64,000 bases of DNA from Himantopus leucocephalus (lineage: Eukaryota > Chordata > Aves > Charadriiformes > Recurvirostridae): NCBI GenBank assembly GCA_003993805.1, contig RSEF01000002.1:75856109-75920108 (forward strand), in the 5' to 3' direction. The notes under the pieces are model-generated. The model was not told the origin of the DNA, did not search any database, and was given only the letters and a program-made list of their open reading frames with translations. Both the position numbers and the translations under genes were made by a program. Position 1 is the first letter of the stretch. The number at the start of each line of letters is the position of its first letter. This document shows, piece by piece, positions 33,613-48,580 of the stretch.

Positions 33613-36379
33613 CACAAGATAATTCAAACACTTGTGGGTCCAGTGAAGACATTAAACAGGCTCACTGAAATAACTGGAATATCCTATACCTCCACATTTT
33701 AATTGTATTCAAATGTTGCTTAATTTGACCTGTACGAAGCATGAGAGCTATTAAGAGAAAGACTAACGAAATTAAAATTTAGAACATTATACGTATTTCT
33801 ATTTGAATTTCAGAAACTCCCTTCAGATATAAGTGAAGTCTTTATATAAAATATTTTAAAATAAATAAATCTTTGATCATAAATCTATTATGATTAATGA
33901 GGCTAGTTGTCTGTCAAAGGAGCGATACAATAATAAGTTTTTATTTTACTTTTTTAAGTCTTTCTTGTATTAGTGATTTAATCCTCTCACCATATCACTT
34001 TTTGCGAAGAAGTTAAAAACTCAAGATTTTTCAATTGTTTAAAGTGAAGAGTAAGAAATTGAATTCAGTCTGTGATCAGTCTCAGACGACAGAGGTGAAC
34101 AAAATGAAACGGAAAAATTAACATTTTATATTGTCACAGAAGTTTCACATTTATTTCTAAATTTTTCACAGCTTATCAAATTCCTTTTTTCTTTTCAGCA
34201 GAATAAATAAAAATTTGGTTCATACCAAACATGAAATTGATGAGGGATGCTTTCGATACTTTTCCCTTCTAAATCACACTACGTTGATTACATTCCTTTA
34301 AAAGAATTCCCTTCAAAGAGAATTTGCAGGAACACCACTGTTGCCCCATATTTCATTAGGAACACAAATGAAATGGTATCGCTGGCTGCAATGGTTTGTT
34401 TTTGCGTAGGAAAGGTAAATTAAAACAACTGAAATCACCTCTGATTTCTAAACCCTGATATAAGACTTTACGGCTTCTGTCCTAGCCATTGTGAATAAAG
34501 TGGAGAATGAGGAGAGCACAATAGATTAGACTAAGCCAAATAAAAAAAAAAAAAGTCAGTAAACTTGTGTTAAGAGCTTTGAGTAGATCTTTTCCCACGG
34601 CTCATACTTCCACAGACGTACTCAAATACCAGAAAATTACTTTTGAGATGTAAGAGCAAATGATTATACACTTTGAGACACAAAACTTTTGGCAAGAGAG
34701 ACCAAGATGTAAACACCACACACCACTTTTCATGCTTATTGAATTGGCAAGAAACCTTCTGAGTTTTTATACAAACTCTGTCCGCACTTGTCAATAGCTG
34801 GAGTTTCAAACCACAAACAAGGGACAGCTGCAGTTCAGCGGAAGAAGTCTCCTACATCCAATCTTGTAAACACACTTTTAGGATACTTAGATTGGAATCA
34901 AAAACCTGTCTGCGTTAGAAACCGTACCTCTGTACAGGGACACTGGGCCAGCTGATACGGATCAGAAAATGGCACCAGAGTTAAAATACGTTTGTTACTG
35001 TTTGTCATTATCACTGTAAGTTTGTCACCTTCTACACCTTAAATTGTAGGGGGCTCTTTCTTTTGCCATTCGGTCCTCAAAAGTGAAGATACAACTCAGA
35101 GACATAAAGCAGTACTTCATGCTATATATAAATAGGCAAAAGTTGCATCATTGGACTGTCTTGGACATGTGCTGCAGCAAACGAGGATGAAAATAAAGGA
35201 AAAAGTGCCAGAGCAAATTAACTGTATTTCCATAGATTTCCTCACATGAAAATTTTGCATTGAGGTTACTTATTTTCAGGTTACTTACAACTACATTTTA
35301 CAATTTTAAAATATAAATTTCATAACAAACCAAAAGCAGTTCTGCTTTTTAATATGTTAATGGCAATAGCATATCAAAGACAAAACCACCACCACAGCCA
35401 TCTCCTTGCAAACTGAGTCTTCCACAAACAATAAGGCCTTGGAAAAAAGACAATTTACCCTGGATATTGTCAACTAATGCAGAACTATGTTTTTTTAAGA
35501 TGTAAACAAACAGCTCTTATAGTTATAAAAAATGCTTCCAACTGCAAACCGTTAATTAATGTGATCTTCTCAAACATGAAGACATACTTCTGTGCAAAGC
35601 TTCACCATACAGATGCAAAATGAAATTAAGAGGACTACTTGGTTTTGCAGCTGCTGATCAAAACTTGATAATTCACCATTTTCATGCAGCTGCTCTTAGA
35701 GAAGAAAAAAAAAAGCTATGGGCAACAGATAAGAAAGGAACTGGTTTTATTCAAGAGGAAGAATGACACAAAATACAGAAGTTGGAAGAGGGGCAGAACA
35801 GCAAAGGTATAATCATCCCCATTCCACTGCCAGAAGACAGAAAAAAGGCACCTCTCCAAAATATGAGGGGGATAAGTTAAAATGCATGATGCCAGACATC
35901 TAGATAAATAGAGTTACAAACAAAACAAGTAACACACAACTTCACAACAATCCAAAAGTTACAATCCCAAGCTCCTCTCTAAGCTATCTGTGCCTCGCTA
36001 TTACTGTCTCCCAAATTCTGGAGAAGTTCAGTTTAGCTTACATCGCTAGCCTTGAGTAAGAACACTCCCCCTCCCTGCAACAATACTGAGGACACATCCA
36101 AACAGGTGCTCTAATGACAGCCAAGCCTCTTGTGTACGCATCTTTGCCAGTACGCATATACTTGTGATGGTATTAACTCAAAGGTTTGCCTGACAGAGTA
36201 TGCAGTTTCTGAAAGGCTTAGGACAGATGTCCAAGGAATGAGCATAAGAAGATGTGAGGTGAGAACGATGCTGTCTGAGTATCTCCAGCCAACTCCACCC
36301 ACCAGAAATTTAGCAATTCCTAAAATTTGCATGCTCAGAACCATAGAGTGCACCCAAACCACGTAGTTAAATCCTTATC

Positions 36380-36990
36380 CCCCATGGGATTGTCCAATTT
36401 ACTTTCAAAACCTCTATGGTTTTGTCTTCCAAAGTATCTTTTTGCAGTAAGTTGCAGAACTTACATCTTTACTTTCTTCGTCCCTTTCATCACGTCCCTT
36501 CTCCAGATTGATTAGTCTCAATCTTATTTACCCTTTCTTCTTCCAGAAGCGAGCCCAAGCCCATCATTCTTCTCCATGCCTCTTCCTCTTCTACTAAATC
36601 TTGGAACCGGTTCCAAAATGGCACACAGTATTCAAGATGGGGATTTATAACATGGCATATCGAAGCTTTCTCTTGTCCTCTACTCCTTTTCCATAATAAT
36701 TTATAAATTTTTTTTTAAACAAGTGCTAAGCAGGTATTTGCAGCAAACTAACCAAAACAAACCCAACTCCCTTTTCCTGAGCAGTACCAGGTAGTCAGGA
36801 ACCAGTCATTGTCCAGGCATGGTTTTATGTTTTGTTATAGGCATAGTTTTGCATAGAAGTCTGTTTTGTCCCCTCCTCATTACTTGGCATTCATCTGCCC
36901 TGAAAGCAATCTCTCATTTTAGTTATGAAATCACTTGGTATTTTCAGGTACATCTGCAGTGCTCACAAGGAGCTTTGGGGACACTCCTTT
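36380..36990 (-). mobile_element. ancient L3/CR1-like LINE relic
   Basis: The plus strand carries the reversed signature of old amniote L3/CR1 elements in order. It reads TTGTCTTCCAAAGTATCTTT then GCAGTAAGTTGCAGAACTTA (3' UTR side), CCCTTCTCCAGATTGATTAG, GGTTCCAAAATGGC, ACACAGTATTCAAGATGGGG, ATTTATAACATGGC, and TTACTTGGCATTCATCTGCC. Divergence is high and no frame survives. The limits are approximate. Confidence 0.55.
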
Positions 36991-39900
36991 GAACCTTTCC
37001 TGTACCCTCACGCACCAACCATGTCCTCTCCTACACTAAGTGACGAAACGTTTAATAAGAAATGGTCGCACTTGAATAAGCAAACGAAAACACACCAGCA
37101 ACAACAATTTCTTGAAGTGTTAACTGCAAAAATAACACTGTAATTGTAACCGATTACAACTCAAGTACTGGAGAGGGAAAAATATGATCTGCAAAACTGA
37201 TTAGGAAAAAAATTTAAATGATAAAAAAAAAATCAGTGCTAGAAGTAAGTTGTATTTTTTCCAAAGTCCTTTCTATAGTTTGACTGCTTTATAGTTCCCT
37301 GTATATATAATCCACAAAACTTGACATCAGTTGTCCAGTGCAGGTTACCTCATGTTCCCTTTTTGCCTACAAACAGTGGTATTTTCCTACATGTTGATAT
37401 GTGCTAGCAAGCTCTAACTGTAAACACTGTTAAGCTTTTCCAGTCTTAACTCTGCACTACATTAAATATTTCACACAATAAGACACCAAACCCAGACAGT
37501 GATACTGCAATGCAAACATAATATATAACAGCTTGCAGTAATTTTTCCACCTCTGCTTCAGCAATTGCACAGCAAATATTTCTTAGAATTGCAGTGTATT
37601 GGCAGAGATTATAGAAATTCAAAACGATGGTTCCAAAAAAACTATCAAAACCTTACGTGCTCCAGAAAGCAACTCTATATATCTGCCCGTTTTTTGCCCG
37701 AGTATCTGTATTTACAGCACTTACATTTTGGAATCAAACAAACGTTCCAGCTTCCTTTGAATGTTACTATAAATATTAGTAAGAAGAAAAACAAATCTGA
37801 ATTTATTGTACATTTCACCTAAAATACTGTTTTGCTCTGTGTTTGTGAAAGAGCGTTCAGAAGGTATAAGTCGTTTATGAAAGAAAGATACACTTTACTT
37901 ACATCCTTCCAGAATACGGTGTTGTACTGATGCAGCGCACAAAACACCAGTGCTATCAATAATAAAAATAAGCTGCGCAAACCCCAGAGTTAGAGCAGGC
38001 ATCCCCAAAGATGCTTGGGAGGAGAAAGGGGTGGGGAAAGGGTGATAAATCTTCAAATTATGGGCTGCTGATCACTGTAATACTCTGCCGCTGGTGTTAA
38101 AACCTCCTCACAGCTCTTACTGTTGGGAGGGGGGTATGTGTGCACAGACTTTCTCTTTTCAAATAAAGTTAACCACTTCTTGATTCTGTTTCCAGGAAAT
38201 AGTTAGACAGGGAACCAATTAGCTGTTTCTTCAGCCACCTTCTGTTGTTTTTGCAGATACACAAAGAACGTAGTTTTTAAGCACAGGCTAATAGGGAAAT
38301 TGTTGTGGTAGTACTTGGTGGAACATCAGCAACAGGTAACTACAACTCAGCAGTGAACAGTCCTGCAGTGGCTGGCAGGCTTGATTATCAATGTCTGTTT
38401 TCAATTCCTAAGAAAGCCACTTTCTCATGCCCTTAATTCCTCTTTTCCTTTTATTTTGTATAGGTGGTAATTTTAAATGCCATTTTGAAACATTGCTCCT
38501 ATAAAATTTGCGTTTCTTACAGGACGCTGTTGTTGTGGACAAAATTAACATGAGGCGAGAAACACACACATGTACCTTTGGTAATATTTCTCTACTTGAT
38601 TAAGAGTTTTTCAGTCCTACACCAGTTTTCATCTTGGCTGCCATGCCACATTTAGAGTAATATAGTAACCATTATTTTCCTTCTGTAGTTTTCTCTATTT
38701 CTTTGATTACTTACATCATCAATCAAATATATTTACGTTTACAATGATACTGTTAGGAAGATGGCAGCATTATTGGTTGAATTGGACTTATAAGCTATTT
38801 AATTATTTTTGCTTTTGAACGTCTTTCCTTCTCAGAGCATAAGCATCCATGTAAAGATAAACTCGCAATGCCAACTAAAAATGCAACAAATCAGAACATA
38901 AAATTCTAGTACTGAAAGCAGGCAATCATTACAAGAGAAAACAGCATCTCTCCACTTTCAAGTTAAATAGGTTTACCTTAGTCTGACTACTGTAAGTCAT
39001 ATAAGTGGAAATAAAAGAAAGTTTACATACGTTAAAAAAAGGTGTGAATAACAAGATACTAGACCTAACGTTTAAGACTATGGTTAAGACCATGCCCACA
39101 AAAACAACAAGGGTAACATTATTAATGTAATTTGGCAACAAAGCTCTTAAAAAGTCTGATTAAGTTTTACTACCTTCAAAAAGGAACTCTGCATTTTTAT
39201 GCATAAGGTACTAAGTAAACTTTCCACATGCTGTCTTACAGTGGAAAAGAACGCCCCCCTCCCAACAACTGTAAAAGGCTCTCTAAATACATTCCCATTC
39301 TTATTATTTCACTGGAAATATATAAATAAACATTCCTCAAATGAGCAAATTCTTTTTCTCCTTTACAATGGCATCAAGATAAATTAGGATTGCTCTCTTC
39401 TCTACTTCCACTTCAGTTTTAGCCTCATTTTGTAGTGATTTTCTTCCACTGAATCTATAGCTAGGATACTACTGACAAGCAGAAAACAGTGCACATGATC
39501 CTTCTCACCGTTTTAGCTGTTATTCAAGGTGACTGCAAGAAAAAAAGAGGAAAAAAATCCCAGGCCCTTCTGATATTACTCCAATCAAGCAATCCCAGCC
39601 ATATTTCACCGTAGCATGCACCAAAGTATTTGATGGGAGGAGCAAAGAGTTAGTTGTATTTTTTTTTTCTCACAAACCAATACAAATAAGAAAAACCTCC
39701 CCCAAGTTACAGACTCCTTTCTGAGGTCTTTTAATGCTGGAAACATTTCATAAAGAAGAACTCTCCTATCTTGTCCTTTGATATTCTTGGAACTGCAGGT
39801 TATGATACCGCAGCGTTCATTCAAAATGCTCTCAAATTTGAGAGCTAAGTAAGGACATCTCTTGGGGCTCATCTATAGAGAAAAGCTATCGCAAAATAGG

Positions 39901-41529
39901 CTAAGGTTTAAACTCGAAGTATATCCAGCTATTTCGCACTAACTCCTTAGATGAACACATTCTGTATTAGGAGCACTTCACTGCAATTTAATCCAATCCT
40001 CAAAGTGATATAAAAAAATGGCTCTCTTGATGGGGAATAAGAATGCCCTAATGTAAGGCTAGCCTAGAACAGATACTGCCAAAAGACATCCCAGGCAGTT
40101 TCCTGTATAGACACGATCATACATATGTCACGTACACATGACATAATTCTTGTAAGGACATAAAACCTTTCTAAATCATTTTAGCTAAATTATTAATGAG
40201 ATTTAGATAGATGGGCATAGCATCACTATGTTGGCAGAATTCTTTCATTTACTTCGTTTTTGAAAGCAATATATCAATAAGTATTCACATTTCACTCTTA
40301 TCACATAGATGAGGCTTTAAATAACAGAGTTTTCAAGAGCTCCATTCACAACTGCCCACAGAAACATTTGGCATTTCAATGCAGAAAAGCAGTAGGCAAA
40401 GAGGGCTAGAGGGCCTTCAGAGTTTCAGGACACTGATGTGTACGTATTGAACTTTACAGGAGACCCCAAGCTCTTCAGTGCTCAGGATATCTGGAGTGAG
40501 CATCCCTGCTGGGAAGAAGCATCTCTGTTTTTACAGATCTACCTAACGGAGATTGCCTTTCCAGCTACTCCCTGACATCTGTCATTAATAGAAGATGTCT
40601 CGAGCTCCTGCGGGACATTCAGCAACAGCTTCATTAAGAGGTGGCCAATGAATAGATTACCTGAAGCCATATGAACTTGCAGCAGAGAAGCCATCTTTTA
40701 GTACGCAAGTGCATGCAGCTGCATGCCTTAACACGACCAGCTGCACCCTGTACTCGGGTAGCCTCCAATACATAACATTGCTGGCTGCTACTAACACGGG
40801 CAATCTGTTCTGCAGCAGCACCCCCTTACCACAAATTACTGACCTTGACAGAAGTAACTGTCTGGGCTGGGAAGGGGAAGCACAACAGAGAAGTCTCTCA
40901 AGTCTTCACTTGAGTCTTTTGGGTACCTTTTAGAGACGAATGGCACCTTCAGCAATGCACGTGCTAAGCAGGTTCTTACTTTTGATTCAGAGGTACTCAA
41001 TGGAGAGTAGTCTGCACTGGAGAGTCAAGAATTTGAGCCAAGATTTCTGAAAGACCCTGCTTTTAGGCAAAGCATGCAACTGCTATTTACACCACATCTA
41101 AAGAGGCATTCACATATTGTTCTAGAGGCAATCTCTCCCCTAGTTTTCCCAATATTCTGGGAAAATAAGCCCACATTAAAAGGAGGATGATGAAAGGTAT
41201 CTTTGGGTATCCCATGCAACTGATGCTGCATAGTTAGATGCTCTGAACTGAAAAAGTGATTCAAAACAGCGTATCCCCTTGCCAAATTTGTCCTTTTATA
41301 TTGTTGGAGAGGAATAAATCCCAAATATCTACTGGCAAAAGCTGAAATGAGGTATGATGGAAAGGAGTAAGTAAATACAACGTGTGCTCTCAGGCTGAAA
41401 CTGATTTCTCCTTCTTGCTTTTGGCAATACTAGCTAGGATCAGAGGGTATGTGAGGACATGCTTGAACTGGAGACTTCATGGAGAATACCCAGAATTCTT
41501 TATTCTTCCTATATTAAATAATAATAATT

Positions 41530-41585
41530 AAAAAAAAACCCAAACAAACAAAAAGACCCCTCAAAAAAAAAACCCCCAAAAACGC
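41530..41585. repeat. A/C-rich low-complexity tract
   Basis: A runs interrupted by C (AACCCAAACAAACAAAAAG and AAAAAAAACCCCC). Confidence 0.8.
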
Positions 41586-42282
41586 AGAGAAGGTCCTAAA
41601 GTCAACACTAGGAGACTTCTGAGAGTAAAAGACTTGGATCAGATGCTTTGCATGAGGAAAACTTATATGATACCCTCCCTCAGTTAGGCTTTGTCCTGTA
41701 TCACTGCAGGCAACTACTAGAAAACACAGGAGGCGTTTGTCTCCACATCATCTAGCCTCGCAGCTTGACCTCAGTACAAATGGTACAGTTCTCAACATTG
41801 TGGGATTTGCAGAGATAGCAAAGATCTTGAACATGGCCATGAGCCTTGGAAAAAATGGCCATCATAAGAAAATGTTTTCATCAAATTTTGAAATCAAGAA
41901 TATAGTGGTAAACAAGCAAATCAAAAAATGATGTCCAGGATAAGTCACGAGAAAATAACCAGAGCTGAAAGCAGTGAACAGAGAAGCCAATGCTCCAATC
42001 TCAGCCAGCAGCTGGGAGAAACTGGAGGCAGGAGTTGCCCTTACACAGCAGGATGGATTGCACATGGGTGGGTAGTGTTTGGGTTTGTACTCTTTGTATT
42101 CCTGAGGAAAGCAATCAGCTTCTCTTTAAGACCTTAGGCTTTTATAAATATGACAACAGTCAATGAAGTAGAACAGTCTATCAAAGCGAAAAATCTCAGA
42201 CAAAAAACCTAAACTGATAACTCCATAAAGCACTAATTAAGTAGTTAACACATGCTGCCGTGCATAGACAATGATGCAGAGC

Positions 42283-42345
42283 TGCTAAAGTGGCTTCCCT
42301 CAGGCTACAGAGCAAGTCAGTATAGAAGCCAGGATTATTAGTTAC
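42283..42345 (-). repeat. MIR-like ancient SINE relic
   Basis: The plus strand reads CTAAAGTGGCTTCCCTCAGG, CTACAGAGCAAGTCAG, then TATAGAAGCCAGGATTATTA. This corresponds to reversed MIR (gtgacttgcccaaggtcacacagcaagt-agtggcagagcc-ggatt). Confidence 0.6.
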
Positions 42346-45300
42346 AAGAGGTCCCAATCCCCAAAAGCTACTTTCCCCCTGTAAAAATCTGCTTTTATAA
42401 AGTACTGGATATTTTTTCTTTCCAGAAATTATATGGTATCTAGATTAAAGTAAAAGTAGCAATATTGATACTATTGCTAGTCAGAAGAGACAGCTAAGGA
42501 AGCAATGGAATAAGCACTATATGATATTTATGTGGGACATAATGTTTCAGCAGCATCAATATATTAATATGAAACCACAGCCTCTAAAAAAACTACAAAG
42601 ACTAGTAACAGGAGGCTGAAATTGTGAAGGAGGGGGAAAAAAATAAACCAAGAAATTACAAAGTTACAGATGTGGCAGAGAAAAAAAAAACCAATGTGGT
42701 TTAAGGCAAATTTCAGAACAGGTTTAAAAAAGACAAACCAGTGACGATCTATCTCAGAGAGCAGGACTTAGCAACTACTGTCAACCATGCCAAAAACAAG
42801 GAAGGCTTAGTTAGGTACCATAATGCCTGTTGCTACGCAAACCCAAGAACAAAGTATATCCTATTTGATGCTTTAAATCACAGTGTGCAGTGGCCTCAGA
42901 GAGAATTTTATAGCTTGTGTAGCTGGTAGTAGGAAAGTGAGGTTTATTTGACTATTTGGAGATGGAGGTAGGAGGACATCTTGTCGCAGGAGTCATACCG
43001 GTGTGATCATAGTTCAAGAGTCAATTTGTAGATTTAAAAAAAATAAAATATTATCACTGCAAATGCATGGAAGGACTTGGGTCCACAACCTGGTAATTTG
43101 AGAAAGCAGAGGAAAAAAGAATTAAAAATCTCCACTTGAATTTTTGGCTTGGGAATTGTTGGAATTCCAACTGGTGGAATTCACAAGTCCAATGTTGGAG
43201 CCTCAGATATTCAGTGGGAAGTTCATAAAGCTCTGCTTGAACTTAAATTTACTAAGAAGTGGTTCATGGGTGATGGCTTCAAACATTTTAGATACAGCAG
43301 ACTCCTAAAATACTGAATCTTGCCTTAGGAAACAATCCATTAAGAATACACAGAGAAGCCAAAAATATCAGAGGAAGTCACTACATAATAGTAATTCTTC
43401 TGTCTTTTAAGTAAAGCAAAGATTGCGTACACACAAATAATGGGACCAGTACATAACAAGTCAAATTGGGACCTCAATTTTAATTTGGAAACCATTGAAA
43501 ATATGTCATAAATGAGACAAAATGACAGATGAATTACACGACTGGCTGTTTCCTGAAGCCTGCCAGGGACCCACCTGTTCAAGTCAGATTCCGACCACTA
43601 AACAAAGAGAATGAAGAAAATAGAAACAGGACAGTATCAGCAAATGGAATTGAAATTTAATTTCTACCAAGATGAATTCTGTGCAATTTGAGATAAATGT
43701 GTTACGTAAAAAGATACTGCATTAAATACTGTTTAGACAAATAGCAAGACACCCCAGTCATAAGGAAAGGGTGTATAAATGGAACTAAATTTATACAGTA
43801 ATTGAATTATTTTCTTCAGGAGTGAGATGTAGCTTCAATCAACTCCACATGGTTAAACAGATCAATAGGAACTGAGGGGAAAAATAGAATATGCTATACT
43901 TACAAGAAAATAGGAAGTAAAGAACACTGGGAAGAATACAGGGAGATGCTAAAACAGATAAAGAACGGTATTAGAAATGCAAAGTAAAACTCTAAAGTTC
44001 TCATAGTTACAGATGCTAAACACAAATTATTTTTCCAGTGATAAAAAAAAATAAGAGAGAGGAGGATTAGACAAAAAAAAAAAAAGTGAAATGTAGTGTA
44101 AGTTACAAAGTCAATTAAAATATTAGTGGGGAAACGAGCATGCCATAAGAAACCAGAAAAGATTTATCATGTGTATGAATATATTATACATATAACAAAT
44201 GACAGACTAAAAGGCTTGAACATTGCAAGATTGCTGACTTACAATAAAAAAAGAGAAAGAGACAAATTTGATAGTCTGTATAGGAAATGTATCATAGTAA
44301 GTGAAATACCTCCGAGACTTGCTTAAAGACTAGCAAATTTGGAAGGTACCTTGAATAATAAGACCTGTATTGATGTAGTTTCAGAAAGAGTTTGGAAAAA
44401 AACTTTTTTTTTAAAAAAAGAGAAGCCTTAAACCTCTGCCGTTTATTTCTGTTATGAGACTACTCTCATAAAGTTATGTTTCAAAAGTGCCCTTCCAATT
44501 AAAAGCTGCTGGGGATCAAAAGCAATACTCAGCAGAACCATACTGGATACTGCAGAGAAATTTTGTCTTCATACAAGACTTCACTCATTACTTGCCTTAT
44601 ATTTTACCAATATTTTGCAGTTTCATACCATACATGAGAACTCTTCCTATCATGTACACTTACATCTAATGTAAATTCAGGATTTTAAAATAGTATCTCA
44701 GCACAGGAGCAACCCTATTTTGCTCATCATCAAAGCTGTATACATAGAATTATTCTTAGTGATATAAACTTGGAAATACATTAAAAAGTAAAAATTTTCT
44801 ACCTAAAATTAATTTTACTTTATAAGATCCCAAAACGTCAAAGTTTCTATTGATATAAAAAAGTGGAAGTTAGTAACAACAAAGATTTCAGGTTTATTGT
44901 ACGCTAAGAACGGCAACATTCTCTGCCATTGGGAGTTTCATATACGGAGTTATCATAAACTCTGCATCTCCATTTGATCTCAGAACATGTTGCCATATCC
45001 CTAGTACATTGCCATAAGGTCAACAGTTAACTGAAACAAAGATACCACTTATAGTTTTCTATTCTGTTATTATCTATTCATCAACATATTGGTGATTTAC
45101 AAACCCAAACACTTTGTCTATTTTTAATTACTATGGTAGATGACTTTTCCAATATAGCTTCATCATAGAAGTTACCACACCATCAGATATTTCCCCCCAC
45201 AGCTCAGTTAAATTCCTTTGAGATGTCCATAGTATTTTATCTTCAAGATATTCTTTTGAATCATAATAATTAACAGAAGTGCTGCATTGGGATCACCTTA

Positions 45301-48249
45301 CTTTTTCATTAATTCTTAAACAAAATTATATGCTTACTGAAATTTCTAAAAGAATGAATGTGGTGTTTTGTTAAAAAAAAAAAAAAGAAACAAAAAGGAG
45401 GATTACCACTCCCCCTCCCCTTCTTTCTCTTTCCTTTCAAACCAGATAAGAGACGACAAGCAAGAAACAGAATGTTCATATGGTCCCTCAGATCAGATCA
45501 ACACTGCAAATGTATTATCCAAGTTCACCCCTGCTACAAGGGGGAAGAAGTCTGCCGCACATCTGTCCTTGGGCTCAACTGTTCTTGCCAGCAGATCGGC
45601 ACTCCATTTAGCTGGCAAGTTCAGGAAAATCAGCCAAGGACCTTCCATGAATCTCACCATACCCCTGTGCTCTAGCCAAGCAGACACATACCAAATTACT
45701 TATCGATGCTTAAGGACCAATCTAGTTTACATAACATGAAAATTAAGATTTGTTTCCCTTCACCGCTCTTTTTCTTCTATGTCTAGTCTGCCAGATCAGA
45801 AACAAGTCATTCATTGCAGGTATTTCTGTCTAGTTGAGGAACAGGGCATCTGGGTTCCTTAATACCTTCCCTCCCTCCACCTATACATCTGCTGAACAAT
45901 TCCACAAAAGCTTCCAAAGTTAAACCAAATTACAGTTTAAAACTATTTACCATCATCAGTGTTTTTATCTCATTTGACTTTTCTTTCCTTTCCCAGTCTT
46001 CAGTAAGACAACTGGAATCCTAAGCCAAATTTACAAAAAACATTACGTATAGTTCAACTACAGCAGAATATCTGGGGAAAAGTATTAGTGTTTTCATACT
46101 CTGGGCTCATTATTTGGACAGAAATATCAACTTATGACTAAGTAGCAAGAAATGAGTAATAAACCGACATAAACAAATGAAGACATGCCAAAAAACCCAC
46201 AAAACCTGACAAAATTAATTTAGCAGCAGGAACAAGCCAAATATTTTTGCAGGGTGCACTGGGTTAGTTTTCGGCTGGATCATTTCTGAGTGCTGCTGCT
46301 GACCAAGCAGGGCAGCGAGAATGTGTGGGAAGGGAGTGGTGGAAAGAGAGGACAGGATAACTGAGAGTAACGTGAAAAGCATGTCTAAAGAGAACAGCAA
46401 CACATTTCTCTCAAGTTTAAATAATATACCAACTAGCAGATAACAATTATAAAAGATAGGTATTTCCTCATGCAAACCATTTAATTATGAGATTGAGCCT
46501 CAGTATTACAAAATAAACTCCAACACTACTGATTTATCCACATAGGAAGCTTGCAGAATCGAAATCATCAGAGAACAGTTATCATTGTGGTGCTACATAA
46601 TCTTTCATGCTCTACAACCTAAAGCATTTAAAAAAACCCAAACAAGCAACAAATCTATCTTCTAATATTTCAATAAACATTGAGATTATGAACTAATTTT
46701 GCAAGAATAAGGTTCCTTGTAGTTTAGAACAGATCTGTGGACTAGTTTATTTATACTGTAGAAAAGAGCCTGGGATTTAAACTCTTCAAACTTTCCCAAA
46801 CAGAAAGACCACAAGGAAAAAACTGTTGCAGGTATCTGCGGGGGAAATACAGCACACTTCATTGCTGTCATCAATTTGTAGTTTATCAATGCTTACCTAG
46901 AAAGCCAAGAAAGGAGAGAAGTTGTCACAGAAATGAAAATGGCATCAGAAGCAGGCAGGATGTCCTGCTAAGACATGAGCTAGAGCGGGAGGCAAAGCCA
47001 CGCATCAAATGAGGCTGCCACAGCCTGCAGTGGGATGAAGCACGAACAGGGACAGTCAGAGAAGCACAACTATTCATCACCTCCTCTTCACAAAGACAGA
47101 CTTCCCTCCCTGCTAGGTCTGGGACTGTCCCTATAGCATGACTTTTGACTTTAATAAATTCTAGGGTAAACTGCATGGAATAGGAAAGGAGATGAACGTT
47201 CAAGCTGAGGCTCCACAATCTAAAAAATGCTCCAGTATGCCCATGGAAAACCTTGTTAGAGAGTGCCCTGACATCTCCAAGAATAACATTAGCGCAATAT
47301 GTACTCAAAAACATGATTTTGGATTGTTTAGTTGCTGACTTTGTCAGCCTTTTGAAGGACACAGAGAACAGTGCAACTGATACAGCCCCTAAAGCTGTTG
47401 GGAAAGCTGTTTTTTCTAACCTAATGGCTACGGTAAATAGTAGACTTCATGTCAAAACACATTCCTTCTACATGCCATGACGTGTCGCCCATCATTACCA
47501 GCCCACGAAACAGCTTTGTTTTCAGAGAGAGACTCACACCGTGACTCTCTGGGTGGTTCTCTCACAACTGCTCCTTCCAAAGACAAGGCTTTTACCATGC
47601 GTCACACTGTGTATACCGGCCAGCAGGCAAAGACTTTCTTTTAGGCTGGTCAAGGTTTAAAACATTAAAGGTTTAAAGTTTAAAATTTCCCCTTCCTTTT
47701 CATCTAGCTTATATACATTCCCTGTAACATATGGAAAATGAATATGATGACAACCATAAAGTAGGAAGCATCCAAGAGCAGAAGCGATGGATTTTGGCTC
47801 AGAGCGTGCGCTGGAGACGCAACAGAAAACCTAAACAGATTCTCTTTTGTTTTCAGATCTACTCCTTCTATGTAATATATTTTAAACTGTTCTGAACCAA
47901 AATAAAAACGCTGCTTCGAAACAAAGTCAGATGTGTATCTAATAAATTGGACTAATTTGTAAATAGGATTCTGCTCTTCCCTGTTCTAAGCTCTGCTTTG
48001 GTTACAATCTCTATTGTTAAAAAAATGTTGCCCATAGCCATATTCAGGAGTAATATAATTATAGCATTTATTACTACACTTAATGCAGTAGTTTTAATTC
48101 TTTTGCTGTGTGAACCTGAACACTCTATTCATGTTACTTGTCACAAAGATAAATAAGAAACATAAAGATTGCAAACATTAATACAGCATTACACTCACTA
48201 TATTCTTCTTGAGGAAGGTTAAAATTGAAGCCGAACAAACCCAGTGCTA

Positions 48250-48580
48250 TATCATAGAATCATGGAATTGTCTAGTTTGGAAGAGACCTTTAAGATCACA
48301 GTGTCCAACCATCAACCTAACACTGCCAAAACCACCACTAAACCATGTCCCTAAGCACCACGTCTACCCGTCCTTTAAATACCTCCAGGGATAGTGACTC
48401 AACCACTTCCCTGGGCAGCCTGTTCCACCACTTGACAACCCTTTCTGTGAAGAAATTTTTCCTAATATCCAATCTAAACCTCCCCTGGTGTAACTCGAGG
48501 CCATTTCCTCTTGTCCTATCGCTTGTTACTTGGGAGACGAGATCTACCCCCAGCTCTCTACAACCTCCTTTCAGGTCGAT
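48250..48580 (-). mobile_element. CR1 LINE 3' end
   Basis: The plus strand opens with the reversed tail (ATCATAGAATCATGGAATTG). It then has TTTGGAAGAGACCTTTAAG, the CACCACTAAACCATGTCCC and CTTTAAATACCTCCAGGG blocks, CCTGTTCCACCACTTGACAA, TTTTTCCTAATATCCAATCT and CCTCTTGTCCTATCGCTTGT, and is truncated at the CAACCTCCTTTCAGGT block. It includes the 3' UTR and the very end of ORF2. It lies in the sense orientation of CDYL. Divergence is low to moderate. Confidence 0.93.

Noticed and set aside
35805..35870. possible further MIR relic (ATAATCATCCCCATTCCACT)
   Set aside because: Only one short block fits; the following blocks do not.
43900..44330. possible ancient LINE ORF2 relic (IKNGIRNAK-like block)
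   Set aside because: A single short resemblance in AT-rich DNA, without other blocks in order.
46925..47362. 145-codon minus-strand open frame
   Set aside because: It starts with GTG, there is no recognisable domain, and it sits inside the CDYL intron with no splice-site support.
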